A DNA stretch of 64,000 bases from Gamsiella multidivaricata. Its lineage: Eukaryota; Mortierellomycota; Mortierellomycetes; Mortierellales; Mortierellaceae. Below the pieces are notes generated by a model. The model did not search any database and had not been told where the DNA came from. It was given only the letters and a program-made list of their open reading frames with translations. The stretch lies in NCBI RefSeq assembly GCF_025024155.1, contig NW_026251759.1, positions 186,001-250,000 on the forward strand, in the 5' to 3' direction. The position numbers and the translations under genes are program-made. Below, piece after piece: positions 23,787 through 35,460 of the stretch. Each line of letters starts with the position of its first letter. Position 1 is the stretch's first letter.

Positions 23787-25323
23787 ATGGCGGACTCTTC
23801 TGAAAGCTCTCCCGAAAAACCACCCTCGCCAGACAAGACAACCGCGACCACTCATCTGGATGACGACCCCTCCGTCCCGAGTCCTCCGTTCCACGAGCTG
23901 GTCATGCTGCTTGAGGATATCTCAAGGCGTCGCTCCGAAAAGTCTCAGTTTCTTCGCAGATACTTCAAAGTAGGAGCATCTACCTACCATACTTCATTTT
24001 TATGTTGATGAGTGAAACATTTCTCCCCCACATACTTGGCTGATGTTGTTCGATGTAATCAACATATCTAGGAATGGCGCGAGAACGGACATGGGGACAT
24101 GTTTCCAGTCATCAGGCTGTTATTACCTCAGGTTCGTAAGTCTTTCATTTCTGTCCTAGGCTGCTCAGCATCGATGACTTCTGAAGGAACTAATCAGGAG
24201 GTAATCTTTTTCGCATCAATTAGCTGGATCGCGAAAGAGGGCGCTATGGATTGAAGGAGCAGAAGCTGGCCGATCTGTATATCACAAGTTTGAATATCCT
24301 TCCAGGGTCTGATCCGGCCATTAAACTTAAGAGCTGGAAAGAAGGCTTACGGGTAAAAAATTCCCTCCCTCATGGTGCCAGTTGGCCATCGAGCAGATGT
24401 CCGTTAATATCAATGTTTGAAAACTGACAAATATGCCTTGTCAATCGCAGGACTCTGCTGGCGATTTCAGCTTGGTGGTGCGCGAGGTAGTGGCTAGCCG
24501 TTCGTTAGTTACGCATCCTCAAGGACAAACGATCCGGGATGTGAACAACCTATTGACAGCACTTTCTAGAAAGTGAGTCTTTGCTCGGAGATACGTTAGC
24601 AACCCCAAAGTTTGCGCTCATCTTGATCGCTAATACCGTTAGCGCGCCATTCATGTTCTTTGATAGAGGGTCCGACAATGCGCAGGTTTTCAAGACGCTT
24701 GTGCAGACCTATACAGCTTTGGAGAACAAATGGATCGTGCGCATCATCAACAAGGACCTCAAAATTGGCATGAGTGAAAATTCTGTCCTGCCATGTTATC
24801 ACCAAGACGCCATAGAACTCTTCAATGTCTGCAGTGATCTCCGGAAAACTATCATTGACTGTGCCGACCCCCATATCCGCATCTCTACCTCTGCCGTGAA
24901 CCTTAACCAGGCTTTCAAGCCTATGCTGTCCAAGAGACTTCCGAGTGCCAGGGACGTGATCGAGTGTATGGGGAACATGCCTTTTTGGATCGAGATAAAG
25001 CTGGACGGGGAGCGCGTGCAGGTCCACAAGGATGGAGAAAACTACCGGTATTGGTCCAGGAACTCGACCGAGTACACGCATCTCTATGGCGCGACACCGA
25101 ACGAGGGTTCCCTGACACCATTTATTCATCCGTTGATTAATCCCAAAGTCGAGAAGTTGATCCTGGACGGAGAGATGGTCGAGTTTGATCCAGCAACTAA
25201 GGAGATCATTAACTTTGGAACTGTCAAGACGGCCGGAGGCGACCATTCTGACGATGCGCACAAAAGACGACCATTATGTAAGCTGCCAGGCTCTCTCACT
25301 GGAACTCCTCATTATGCCGATAC

Positions 25324-25361
<38 letters not shown>

Positions 25362-28300
25362 GCTAACAGCGTTGGTCTCATACTTGTCCACGGTTCTGTA
25401 GTGTTTGTGTTCGATGTGTTATACATGAATGGTGCCTCGATTATCGACCAGCCGCTTGAGACTCGCCGAGAAATGCTCCCATCCATCATTCCAAAGCAAA
25501 TCGAGGGTCGTCTGGAGATCCTCAAGTATCAGATCGGAAGCGCGGAGCAGCACATCATTGATGCGGTCGACTCAGCCGTCATGGATCGCCAAGAAGGCGT
25601 AATTGTTAAGAATCCTCGGTCTGTCTACACCCCCAATGGCCGTGGAGAGGACTGGGTCAAAATTAAACCGGAATATGTCGACGGAGTTTTCGACAGCTTG
25701 GACGTGTTGATCGTAGGAGGATACTATGGAAAGGGCGCAAGGGGTGGTCAAGGCGTCATTGCGGCGTACCTTTGTGCTGTGCGCGACAATACCTCAAAGT
25801 CACCTACAGGCAAGCAATTCCTGTCATTTTGCAAGTTCGGCTCCGGATTCACATACGAGCAGATGGGAAAGTTTAGGCAAGTCATCATTGCCATTTCCCA
25901 AGCCAAAGCATGCTGCTGCTGCTGCTGCTGCAAAAAGTTTTATCAATAACACCACATATCCTTTATATCCCTGTATGAGTAGCCAGATATTGGGGCCACA
26001 CTGGAAAGTATACAAACATTACAAGGAGAACCCGTGGGTGGAAATGATCGATAATGCCAAGATGCGTCCGGATGTCATTATCGACCCTGAAAAGTAGGTT
26101 GGACGACTATTGTTTCCTGGCTAACGTGCAGGTTGCCCTCCGATGCTTATATCGACCACACTTACTGAAAATCTATATTTTTAGGTCAATTGTAGTGGAG
26201 GTAAAGGCTGCAGAGATTGTTTCCAACACGGACTCGTATGCTGCAGAATATACACTTCGGTTCCCACGATTCCTGCATGTCCGAGAAGACAAAGATTGGA
26301 CATCATGTATGACAATGAGTGAAGTGCATCGCATGTTCCGCGAATACAAGGGAAAACTCTCCACGCGTCAAAATGATATGAAACTGGGTTCGAGGTATGG
26401 CTATTTCCAAGATCGTACCTCCTGCTGCCTTAATGGACTCCACTTTATTCAGCATTTTTTATATCTTCAATAGTAATCCAACTAAAACAAAGAAGAAACT
26501 GATAGGACCACGAAAGGTATATTCCTTAATGAGCTTGAGCATGCGGACCAAATTCTCAGTTAGCACTAACAACTTCTCTTTGTGTTTTAAATGTGTAGAC
26601 AACACAAGCGCATTTCTTGCGTTCGATGGTCGGAGATATGAGTGCTGTGAAAATGGAAACGGATCTATTCAAAGGCCAGGTCTTTTGGATTGTACGTGGC
26701 GATGAGGAGCAATCCAAACCAGAGCTCGAGATCATGATAAAGCGGTTCGGAGGAAAGCAAACACAGTCGGATCAAATGGAGAATACTGTAATTGTCGCCG
26801 GTCTCCATGGTATGATTGTCGAGTCATTGTCGAAATCGATATTTATTATTCTCTTAAAAAAAAAGGAAAAAAGAAAAGGCTCACGTCTTCCTTCTTTCTT
26901 TATATGGTATTTTAGGACCGGATTTGATTGGCCTAAAGAAGAAGGGTCATAGGAATATTCTGTTACCTACATGGATCCGCGACTGTGTCAGAGAGCAGCG
27001 TTTGATTCCCTTGAACCCGAAGTAATAGCTGCGATATTTTCGTGGTAGTCTCTTGGCCATGATTCTACTATCAGTAATACTCATTTTCGGTCCATGACTC
27101 TCGGCATCTATCGCTGTAGGTACATGATGTTTGCAACCAAAGAGACCGAGCGACAGTTCCGGATGATTATGGACCAGTACGAGGACTCTTATACAGAGCC
27201 ACTGACCCTAGATGGACTCCAAGAGGTAAGCCCCCATTCGAACTTTTCTTATATTATACGTAACGATATACAATGGCTTTTATTAACAACATTGTTACAT
27301 ATTGCGGTTTTTATGGCATTATAGATTCTGGATAAAATGCCCAGCAGGACGGAGGTCGTTAAGCGCAGGCGCTTCCGAATCGCACAGGATCGTGCCTCGA
27401 AGATCAAAATCAAGCGTCTAAACAACCTGGAAGACCAGATCAGGGACTCTTTGTTCGATTCTGAAGTTAAGCATATGTTGCTACAGATGGAACTTGATAA
27501 CCCGGATGGGACTTGGGAGCGAGAAGATCATGAGCGGGCGAGAAAAATCGCAGCGGAGTTGACACGGCGGTACTATGGGCACGACGGAGAGATTGAACCG
27601 CCGTTGGGGATGTTCCAGGGCATCAAAGTATTTGTGGTGTACCCACCCACGCCCTCGGAATACTTGCGGTCGATGGCGTCGTTGACGGATAAAGTGAAGT
27701 ATGAGAATGATGTTGGAGGCGGTAATCGAGGAGGATCATCTTCGTCTGTCGTGTCGCCTTCCACTCTGACAGATGGTGGTTCGTCGCAGGATTGCCTGTT
27801 TGATGTGATGTCCAAAGCGATCGATCTGTGGTCGGCCAAGAGAGACGAAACAATCACTAATAAGGTGTCGAGGATTCATAGCGTCGATGGCGACGTTGCC
27901 GCCGAGGTTCCGGACTGGACCTATGTTGTTGAAGAGACTGCGCGACAGGAGGATTTGGAGTACATGCTGACTAAGCTAAGTCATTACCAGCTATGCCGGA
28001 GCAAGTATGTTGAACCATCGTATCTGTACTATTCTTTGTTCTCTGCGACGAAAAAAGAAGTAACCATCTGTTTTTCGTCGTCAACTGGTATATATTATAT
28101 GTCTAGTTTGGAGTCGGTATGCCAGATACTCGAGGTCCATGGCGCTCAGGTTGTACCACAAGAGCAGTGCACGATCAAGAATTGTCAACAACAGCTCCGG
28201 AATCGCATTAGTCTCAATAACGCCAACAATAGCAATCACAGTAAGCACGACAATACAAGCAATGAGAATGACGATGTCGGCGTCCCACTCGAAATCGTAG

Positions 28301-28485
28301 TCCTTTTTGACCCGCTCTATCTTGAGTCACTCGATCAGTGGAAGAACGCCATGCGCGTGTCTGTTCTCTACGGCTCTGACGCAGGATCGTTTGAGGTCCC
28401 GCGGTTGGTCACGTCCGAATGGGTCAAGCATTCTCAAAAGAGCGCGTATCGTCTGCCAGAAGAAGGATATTATCCTACTGCGTAA
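23787..28485 (+). CDS. LIG4: DNA ligase IV (ATP-dependent, NHEJ)
   Basis: Seals double-strand breaks in non-homologous end joining with XRCC4/Lif1. Thirteen exons in consistent phase: 23787-23969, 24072-24131, 24224-24352, 24451-24572, 24667-25277, 25402-25876, 25983-26093, 26185-26394, 26474-26516, 26599-26809, 26916-27021, 27120-27225, 27325-28485; about 1175 residues. The N-terminal domain (LPGSDPAIKL, NKWIVRIINKDLKIG) precedes the adenylation site IKLDGERVQVHKDG, with the AMP-accepting Lys near 276. Motifs LILDGEMVEFD, MDRQEGVIVKNP and EDWVKIKPEYVDG follow, then the OB fold (VIVGGYYGKG). BRCT1 spans exons 10-12 (WIRDCVREQRLIPL), a linker follows, and BRCT2 ends at the stop. The intron at 25278-25401 carries T34, that at 25877-25982 a CTG repeat. 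It is divergent from the mL57-like gene with about 100 bp between. Confidence 0.95.
25325..25358 (+). repeat. T34 homopolymer inside a LIG4 intron
   Basis: Uninterrupted run of 34 T between donor GTAAGC (25278) and acceptor TGTAG (25401). It sits before the usual branch region and does not alter the reading frame. Confidence 0.85.
25911..25931 (+). repeat. CTG/TGC trinucleotide repeat in a LIG4 intron
   Basis: About seven TGC units lie in the intron between exons 6 and 7. They are non-coding in the supported model. Confidence 0.75.
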
Positions 28486-28931
28486 CGATAGTACGACGTA
28501 GTCAAATTCAAGGAAGTCCAGCAAAAGTTAAGCGAACGCAGATATACCAATAACATAATTATAATAAACAACATCTTTTAATGACGGCTCTGAAAGATGG
28601 TTTTGCTATTAGGGTCTGAATGCCTATAATTGACGCTAAGGCTTGCCAGCGTTCAAATACTCTTTTTTTTTTATAGTCACCTATTGTTTGTATTTTCGTT
28701 GTGTTCTGCAGCAGTATGCCGATCTGTCTTCTTCTGCAGCAGGAAAGAAAAAGAAAAAGAAAAAGAAAAGATCTCCGCCATTGTCGCCACAACATTTGAA
28801 CAAGCAGGGAGTGGGAAAAAAAAAAAGAAGAAAACACGCATAGCACCATGTATTTTCTCCTGAGCATTCGAACCGCCGCCTGCAGCACTCTAGTCGCCAA
28901 AAAAAAAAAAGTAGTAATATGTATAAAGCTA
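28486..28931. other. spacer between convergent LIG4 and PAH genes
   Basis: 3' flanks only. Contains AAAGAAAAAG repeats and A/T runs; no gene seen. Confidence 0.6.
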
Positions 28932-31531
28932 TCAAGGTTGTGTCGGTGGTGGTGGTACAGACGAAATGAACTGCTTGAACCCTGCCAATGCGTCAGGGTG
29001 GTTCCAGAAAATAAGAGATACCTCCGAATAGACCTATAGATGGAAAAACATTCAAAAAGCGGTCAGTCCTGTTGTCGAAGTTAGATTCCTGTATTGCTAG
29101 ACGCAGAGTAACTATCAATACCTGGTCGATGGTCCATCCGTTACGTTGGTATTTCTCAAGTGCAAAGATGAATCGGTCGTACATTGACAGGTCGCTTTTC
29201 GCTTCATACTATCAAAATCATGCATTCGAATGAAGTTAGAATACTTTGACCGATAACAATAAAAATCAATTCTCGTCGCCGCTTTGTTCCCTGTCTAAGT
29301 ACCTTGACAGTCTGCACAAAGTCCTTGGCTTCAATGAAATCGGGCGAGACGACCAACTCTTCTGGTGGTGCCTTGGAAATTACGCGGGGTTCCGTCACCT
29401 CCACACCAGACACCACATCAGGCAAAAACTTGTGGAATCGTTGCAGCAAGTGTGGGTGGTACCGCAAGATGATCGATACGTAGAAGTAGAGCTGTAACAG
29501 AACCAGATATGAAGCAGAAATTAATGAGAATCAGTGACCCTGATTTTTTTCACGCGTGCAGACTCAACAACGCTTAAGGAGCCTTCCATAACATACGTTT
29601 GCATAAGAGTGATCCTTTTGGAATTTCCGAAGAAGTGTGATCAGATGCTGATACATGTCTGGTTCCTGTTGCGACCGTTCCTAGATGGCACGTTGAATGG
29701 TTTGGAGAATAGAACACAACCAATCGTCAATATCATCATAAGGACTCCTCAAAGTCGGTACGGATGACAAGGGTTCCCAATGTCCATGTCCAACTCGCTC
29801 CAGTATTCGCACCTTGATTAAGCTGAGGAAATCCGCTGCTGCGTGTCCGTTGTTAAGAATCTGGTTGGGATTTCCTTGCTGTTGAACACCGGCAGCTGTG
29901 ATACGTCGAATCGCGACAGTTTTTTTTAGAGGCAATCAAGGGAAGACATAAGAGCTAAATCAGTACCTGGTTCGTCATTTTCATTCAGAGGCGGCATATA
30001 CAACTTGACAAACACATACCTGGTGTGCCTATCAATGCCCCGGGTATAATCGAAGAGTTTACTGATGCTGATAATGGTAGAGATGGCGGTACTGCAGAGA
30101 CCACCGGTGCCTTTCCTACAGTTGCCTTATAATCCGAGTACATCATGGGCTATGGGAAGAGAGAATCAAACATAAGATAGTATTAGGTCCTGCGACACAC
30201 ATAGAAGACGTCCAAATGAACATGTAGCGTGCTCCAATATCCTCGACGCACCGGCACCAATTGGTTCAACAGGCCCTGGGCTTCCGGCAAAAACTCCTTG
30301 AACCCAAGCAGCAAATCTGGCTGGTCCTGGAAAAGCGTCATCACGGTCCGTACCAGTTGATCTATTGGCATACTGCAGTAAGAGAATGTTCAGCCAATAA
30401 ACGAAAAGGTTAGCCGTAATGTCCTGATAGAAAGTTCCATCATGTAGACGCTGTGCCCAATGAATCAAGTCCGTACTTCAAACCATGATATTGCTCTAGC
30501 GCAGACAAGAACTCTGTGTAGATCTTGGGATTGTTCTCATAGGCCTTCTTGACAGACCCAACATAGTCCACAGCATTCCTGTAAATGGGTGATTGTTGTT
30601 TAGTAGGCGGGATTCCCGTTGCTGCGCTGACAAATGCAGCTGCTCCGCCATCCTGTAACGGACTACTAATGAAGGAGCAGATCAAAAAAAGGAATATTCA
30701 GTCATTTCAGCATTCATAATATGCATTTTCCTTGCTGTCTTTGTACATGAGAGTATGGTTGATACGACCAAACAGCCTCTGCCATGAACAGATGTGTACC
30801 TGCATGCAGAACCAGGATACTTGGCCTCCAGCATGCTTTTTGCGCACCAAGAAAAAAGACAGCAAGAAACACTTACTCGTTGCCGCCCGAGTTCTGTGCC
30901 AAAGAAACCAGCAATTCGGCCACAGCCATCCGCGATTCCGGTTGCAGGTGCGATTGCTCCATGGCCCCCATACTGCTCTGAACCGCACTCGTGACATCGC
31001 TCATAAGGACATCGCTCGCGTGGGACGGATCTCCCGAAAGTTCAGTGTCACCGCTATTCAGGGCAAGGCTGATATTGTGGATGGTGTTAGCGGTGTCCAG
31101 AGGCACGACCGCAAGCGAATGTGCAAAGGACGCAGAGGAACCGGTCTCGTCCTGATCCATGGTCGAATCCCGAGGCGTGTTCATCGCGTGTGGTTCTTTT
31201 GATTTCTGGGTGTCTGTTGAGATAGTAGTAATTGTTATCGGTATGTCGACCGTTGTGCTCTGCGTTGAATGTCGTCCAAAACGATGCGGATCGCTTTGCG
31301 CACTTGTCAACGGAAGGCGATTTCCAAGAGGGTTGTTTACTTGATTAAGAGGATCAGGACGAACTGGTGGCGAACAGACAGCGGTTGTTCAAGAAAGTAA
31401 CTATAATGAAATGACATGCAGATACAAATATGCACAAGAATGTTGAGAGTGAGCTGATAGAACTCTACGCGTTCTCGATATTTGCGGTGGAGCTTGGATT
31501 GTTCAAGAAAGAAGCGTAGGTGGAAGAGATT
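28932..31531 (-). CDS. Sin3-like protein with three paired amphipathic helix (PAH) repeats and no visible HDAC-interaction domain
   Basis: Probable transcriptional scaffold; PAH domains bind short helices of repressors. Exons, in phase: 31426-31531, 30877-31363, 30477-30662, 30201-30372, 30020-30149, about 29795-29895, 29597-29665, 29303-29491, 29122-29208, 28932-29033. The first coding exon with ATG was not found upstream of 31531, so the start is open. After a Ser/Thr-rich region, PAH1 reads YRNAVDYVGSVKKAYENNP, FLSALEQYHG, then TLFQDQPDLLLGFKEFLP. PAH2 reads AADFLSLIK, EPDMYQHLITLLRKF, then ILRYHPHLLQRFHKFLP. PAH3 reads AKDFVQTVK, MYDRFIFALEKYQ, then IFWNHPDALAGFKQFI. The protein stops 11 codons later, so the Sin3 HDAC-interacting domain is absent. 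The exon at 31426-31531 (HRKYRERVEFYQLTLNILV) is unrecognised and may belong to another transcript. Confidence 0.75.
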
Positions 31532-32179
31532 CTGCAGAGTGGAAGAGAAACCATGGAATAAAAAAATAAAATAAAATAAAAGATGAAAAATGAAAAAAGA
31601 GCGATATTGAATAAAGCAAGCGCGTTCTCAGGTTCTCAGGTTCCCAGGTTCCCAAGGGTCTTCAGTTGGCGTTTGTGATAAAAATGCAAAGCGTGGATGG
31701 AGAGCAGTGGAAAGTATTTGGGGCGTCAAGTACAATCGTCTAGACTAGATTCATTCATTCCCTCCTTCAGGGCAGGGTCCTCCCGATTGACATAGATTCA
31801 ACAACTCACCTACCGAAACGGAGGGGGTGTGAGCCAAGGTCAAGAAGCGATATGAATATGGGAAAGGGAGAAGGAGTGGAAGGGAAAGACGCCTTTCCGC
31901 GATTGTGTTCGTGGTGCTGATGGTGGTTGTTGTTGTTGTTGACAACAATTCAAAAAAATAAAAAAGACGAGCGAGCAAAAAGAAGCACAAGGAAAAAAAT
32001 AATTCAACAAACGATGTGCTCCAGCTCGGAATCGAGGGTTGGTCCTCACTTCCCCTTAAGCACTCCTTCATGATTGACAGCACATACATATCCTTGGCGT
32101 CAACACCGGTGCCGAGTAATACAGTTTATTGGTCATACCGAGATATCGAGAGCTCCATTACTGCCTCGGTGTCAAAACA
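31532..32179. other. spacer with 8-nt tandem repeat
   Basis: Likely upstream region and possible missing first exon of the PAH gene plus the 3' flank of the elongin-B-like gene. Contains GTTCTCAG-type 8-nt repeats at 31624-31655. No complete gene. Confidence 0.5.
31624..31655 (+). repeat. 8-nt tandem repeat, GTTCTCAG/GTTCCCAG
   Basis: Four contiguous octamers: two GTTCTCAG, one GTTCCCAG and one GTTCCCAA. Confidence 0.85.
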
Positions 32180-32835
32180 TTACGCACGCTCTTTGCCTTT
32201 CGAGGACCTCGGGGCCTCCACTTCCTCAGGCTCGTCCTCCAGATCATCCAGGTCCGCCACTGCTTCCGGCTGCGCAATGTACACATCCTCCCATGTTCCG
32301 GCTATCATATCCATCAGAAGTTGAAAGGAGAAAAGAGAGTGGCATAGTAGCTGTCATTAAAAGTACATCATTTCATCATAAAACACATCGGAGCTGAGGG
32401 GCAAGAAACAGGAAGCGTCCTCTTACATGGTGTCTTGAAAGTCATGGCAACAACCTGCTGATCCACAAGTCCCGAAGCCGAGAGTGTCTTGGAGTCGATC
32501 AACTGTAGGTACTGACTGGGATCCTTTTTGTTTGGGATATGCAACTGGATATCAGATGGTGAAGTCACCGAGGCCTCTGCGGCGTCCTTGTTCTTGGTCG
32601 ATGATAGCGCTGTGACGACTCGCTTTTTCAATGCCAAGACCGTGTCCGCATTGGGATTCGCAGTGTTGATGAAGATGGTCTGGGTATTTCGCTTGACACG
32701 GTAGTATTGAGAGAAGGCCTACACAAAAACGATAAAGGTCGTGGTCAAAGGTCGTGGTTGCGTGTTCCAGGAATTCGTTCATGAAATGTCGCTCATCGTC
32801 TCTTGAAGAATGTCCATAGTGGTCTTTATTACCAT
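32180..32835 (-). CDS. elongin-B-like ubiquitin-fold protein
   Basis: Likely ubiquitin-like subunit of the elongin complex (adaptor of Cul2/5-type ligases and of transcription elongation). Three exons, 32833-32835 (ATG only), 32427-32718 and 32180-32301, give 138 residues in phase. The start AFSQYYRVKRNTQTIFIN aligns in style with elongin B (xVFLMIRRHKTTIF); ALKKRVV, a longer linker, YLQLIDSKTLSASGL and VVAMTFKT follow the ubiquitin fold. The tail GTWEDVYIAQPEAV resembles the elongin B C-terminal binding segment, then an acidic run ends in KGKERA. The initiator codon alone in exon 1 is inferred from donor GTAATA directly after ATG and a good TTGTGTAG acceptor. A different short upstream exon is possible. 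Confidence 0.7.
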
Positions 32836-33052
32836 GCTGATTCCGATGCTGTTGAGAGGAATGGGTTGGTGGTGATAGTAGTAGTAACAGCAAAGTAACT
32901 ATTCAACGACCTGCGCTTTTTGCTGAAGTTAAAAAAAATGGTGGCGTTCTGAAGCAAATGGCGAATTACTGATCTAATGATACAAAGAAGTATGGTACAG
33001 GACGCAGGAGGAAAAAAAGAAATAAAAAAAGGCCAGCACATAACGATCGCCT

Positions 33053-35067
33053 TCAGTGCAGATGCAGGTTCCGGGGCCGCATCGATTTGTTCTTGCTCCA
33101 GGAATGGTCTCCTTTCTCATTCCTCACGGACGCAAGCGGCTCCTTCTGCCATTCCAGGAACCAAGGATGCTTCTCAGGCGACACCCATTCTCCTGCTATC
33201 CTCACCTGCTCCGCTTTCGTTTCCACTTCATTGTCCCGTTGCTTCCATATATTCGGAGTGTCCGAACGCGACGAGACCGCCCGCATGGGTGAAATCGACC
33301 TGGATCTCGAGCTCAAGCTCGCCGTCATCCTGGAGAACTCATGCCACGACGCCAAGGAGGATCCCGGGCTTTGATCCAGTTGCGTGCCTGCTCTTCCATG
33401 AGCCCACGTGTTCGAATGATTCCTCCCAGAAGCACGGTTGTTTGGCGGTGATCGTAAGCTTGGAACGGCACTCCTGTCGCTACTTCGTCTATCCTGATGC
33501 CGTGTTTGAGGTTCTTCATATACCTCGGTCTCATCAGCAAAAAAGTTCTGGATACTCGGAGAGGTATTGTCTGCAAAATCGAGCGGGGGATGCAATTCGA
33601 ATGGCTTCCTCCTGCCTCCGTGCCTAATACTGTTGTTCGCACGTTGACCATGCTGACGAGCTCTAACTTTGGTCAACAATTCGATATCCGGGGATGCGTC
33701 ACCCTGACCAAACGACATAGAATGAGAAGCGAGGTGCTTTTTGAAGGGCCCGAAAGGATGGATGCAAAATATAAAGGCGATATATAAACCAGCGTCAGCG
33801 CAAAGTCATAGAAATGGGTAGTGTCCAGCAGCCGATAATGAGCACGGCATGTAAACGTTACCGAATCCCAGGTTATCCAGTTCTCGGTGTCCTCATGGCC
33901 CGAACGCGTGGGGCTGTTGGTCTGTGCCACGGGACTTTCGAGATTGGTCCAAGACATCCGTGGCCAGTCATCCCCCCATCCGTTTTCGTCGTCGGACTTC
34001 TGCTTGCCCTTGTCCTGAGTGGTGACCCATCCATCGTCATCCTCCCTATTCCTGGCTGGCCCTTTGTACTGCCGAAGCTGTGCATCCCATGTCTGATGCA
34101 GCTCTAATTCGTCCTTGCCCAACATATTCCTCTCCTTTGTATAAATCGGCTCCGATGAAAGCGCCCATGCCACTCCTTCCAATACGGCCCGAAAAGCATC
34201 TTTACTCCTGATCTCGATCCATACCAGAATATCGTTCGACCGAGGCAAACAGTCCGGAGAAATGCCCACCGACATGCCTGCGCTCTGACTCACTTCCTTG
34301 ATATATTCCAGCGTCATGCCCTGACGTGCGCACGACTCTAGGTCTTGATGCTCAACAAGATAGGACATGAGACCACCAGATAAATGAAGCAAAGAGTGTG
34401 CAATTCTTTCGTGCAGGCTCAATATGATGATCAGCGGCTTGCGCTTGTCTCCGTGAGGTTGTGGAGTCAATCGCGCCTGTCGCTCCTTTTCCAGATGGTA
34501 ATCCGTCTTCCATGCAGCGGGGTCTATATCTTTCTGACTCTGGTTACTTCTCCTATTGATCACAGCCTGCTTCTCGTAAAACGCCAACGCCTTCACGCCT
34601 TGCTGCTCCATGTCCATCGCCTCTGAATCTGAGCCGAGCTGCCTGTCGATATCATCAGGAATGGCGTGTTGGGCAGTGTATAGATCAGTTGCGCCTTGAG
34701 GTGCATCCTGTATTGTGCTAGTCGAATCACTGGACCCTCCTGATGGCGAAAAAGTCGCCGCGCTCACGCCTGAAGAGTCGGACGATTCTGTTGCGCCTTG
34801 TGGGCGCATGGGCTCTGCTTGGTCTGTGATAAGAAAGCTATCCACAATTGCATCGACTACATCCTTAGCTCGGCCATAGACATCGAAGCGATAGTCAACT
34901 TGGTGGATAATAACGGGGTATTCTTGCATGACATTGTCGGCACATCGCAGGATATCTGTGTTGGTCGGGCCCAAGAGAAACCGCAGTCGGACGTTCCGGA
35001 GTGAAGGCGTTGACGATAACGGCTGCGGCGCCGGCGCCGGGGACCACATGTGACCTGCTTGGTCCAT
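33053..35067 (-). CDS. uncharacterised 618-residue protein
   Basis: Exons 33862-35067 and 33053-33703 meet in phase 0 (WDS|GDASPD). I do not recognise the family. Residues about 25-85 (LRNVRLRFLLGPTNTDIL then YRFDVYGRAKDVVDAIVDSF) alternate strands and helices in a KH-like or small alpha/beta pattern, followed by a Ser-rich segment. Residues about 195-345 appear folded (PLIIILSLHERIAHSLLHLS, LEYIKEVSQSAGMSVGI, ILVWIEIRSKDAFRAVLEGV). The C-terminal half is charged, rich in Trp/Ser/Arg and probably disordered, with WVSPEKHPWFLEWQKE near the end. No signal peptide or membrane segment. Nucleic-acid binding is only a guess. Confidence 0.6.
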
Positions 35068-35460
35068 GGCAGGTTGAGGCTCGAATCAATGTCCACGCGG
35101 CGTGAGGTGAAAATCAAAGTGTGTGGAAATGACAAACGAATGTGCTTCAATACATTCCATCGCAAAACAAAAGGCACTCAAATCTAATCCAATCTATCAG
35201 GGGGCATTGACTGCTACGCCACCAACCTTCTCATTTATCCATCCATCCTTTTCTGCAGTGGAAATCAGACAGTAGTTCCGTGTGATAGTTTATTATGGCG
35301 GTGGAGGTGGTGATGTTAACAGGGCAATTATGGTTTACTATAGTACAAGGTGAGTGGGTGTGTTTTTACGTGCGCTACATAAGGATGCGAGAGAGAAAAC
35401 AAAAATGAAAAAGAAAATGCTTATATGATAACAAAATGCCCATCTCTATGGCTGGTCCAT
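35068..35460. other. intergenic spacer
   Basis: Between the unknown protein and the UNC-93-like gene, both on the minus strand. No feature beyond a short GGTGGTGATG stretch. Confidence 0.6.

Noticed and set aside
24581..24666. Reading the LIG4 exon from GLGDTLATPKF without a splice
   Set aside because: A GTGAGT donor at 24573 and GATAG acceptor at 24666 give in-phase SRK|GSDNAQVFK and restore the ligase sequence.
30166..30468. Open frame with RLHDGTFYQDI, first taken as an exon of the PAH gene
   Set aside because: Phases do not fit either neighbour. Skipping it joins YHGLN to MPIDQLV and completes PAH1, so most of it is intron.
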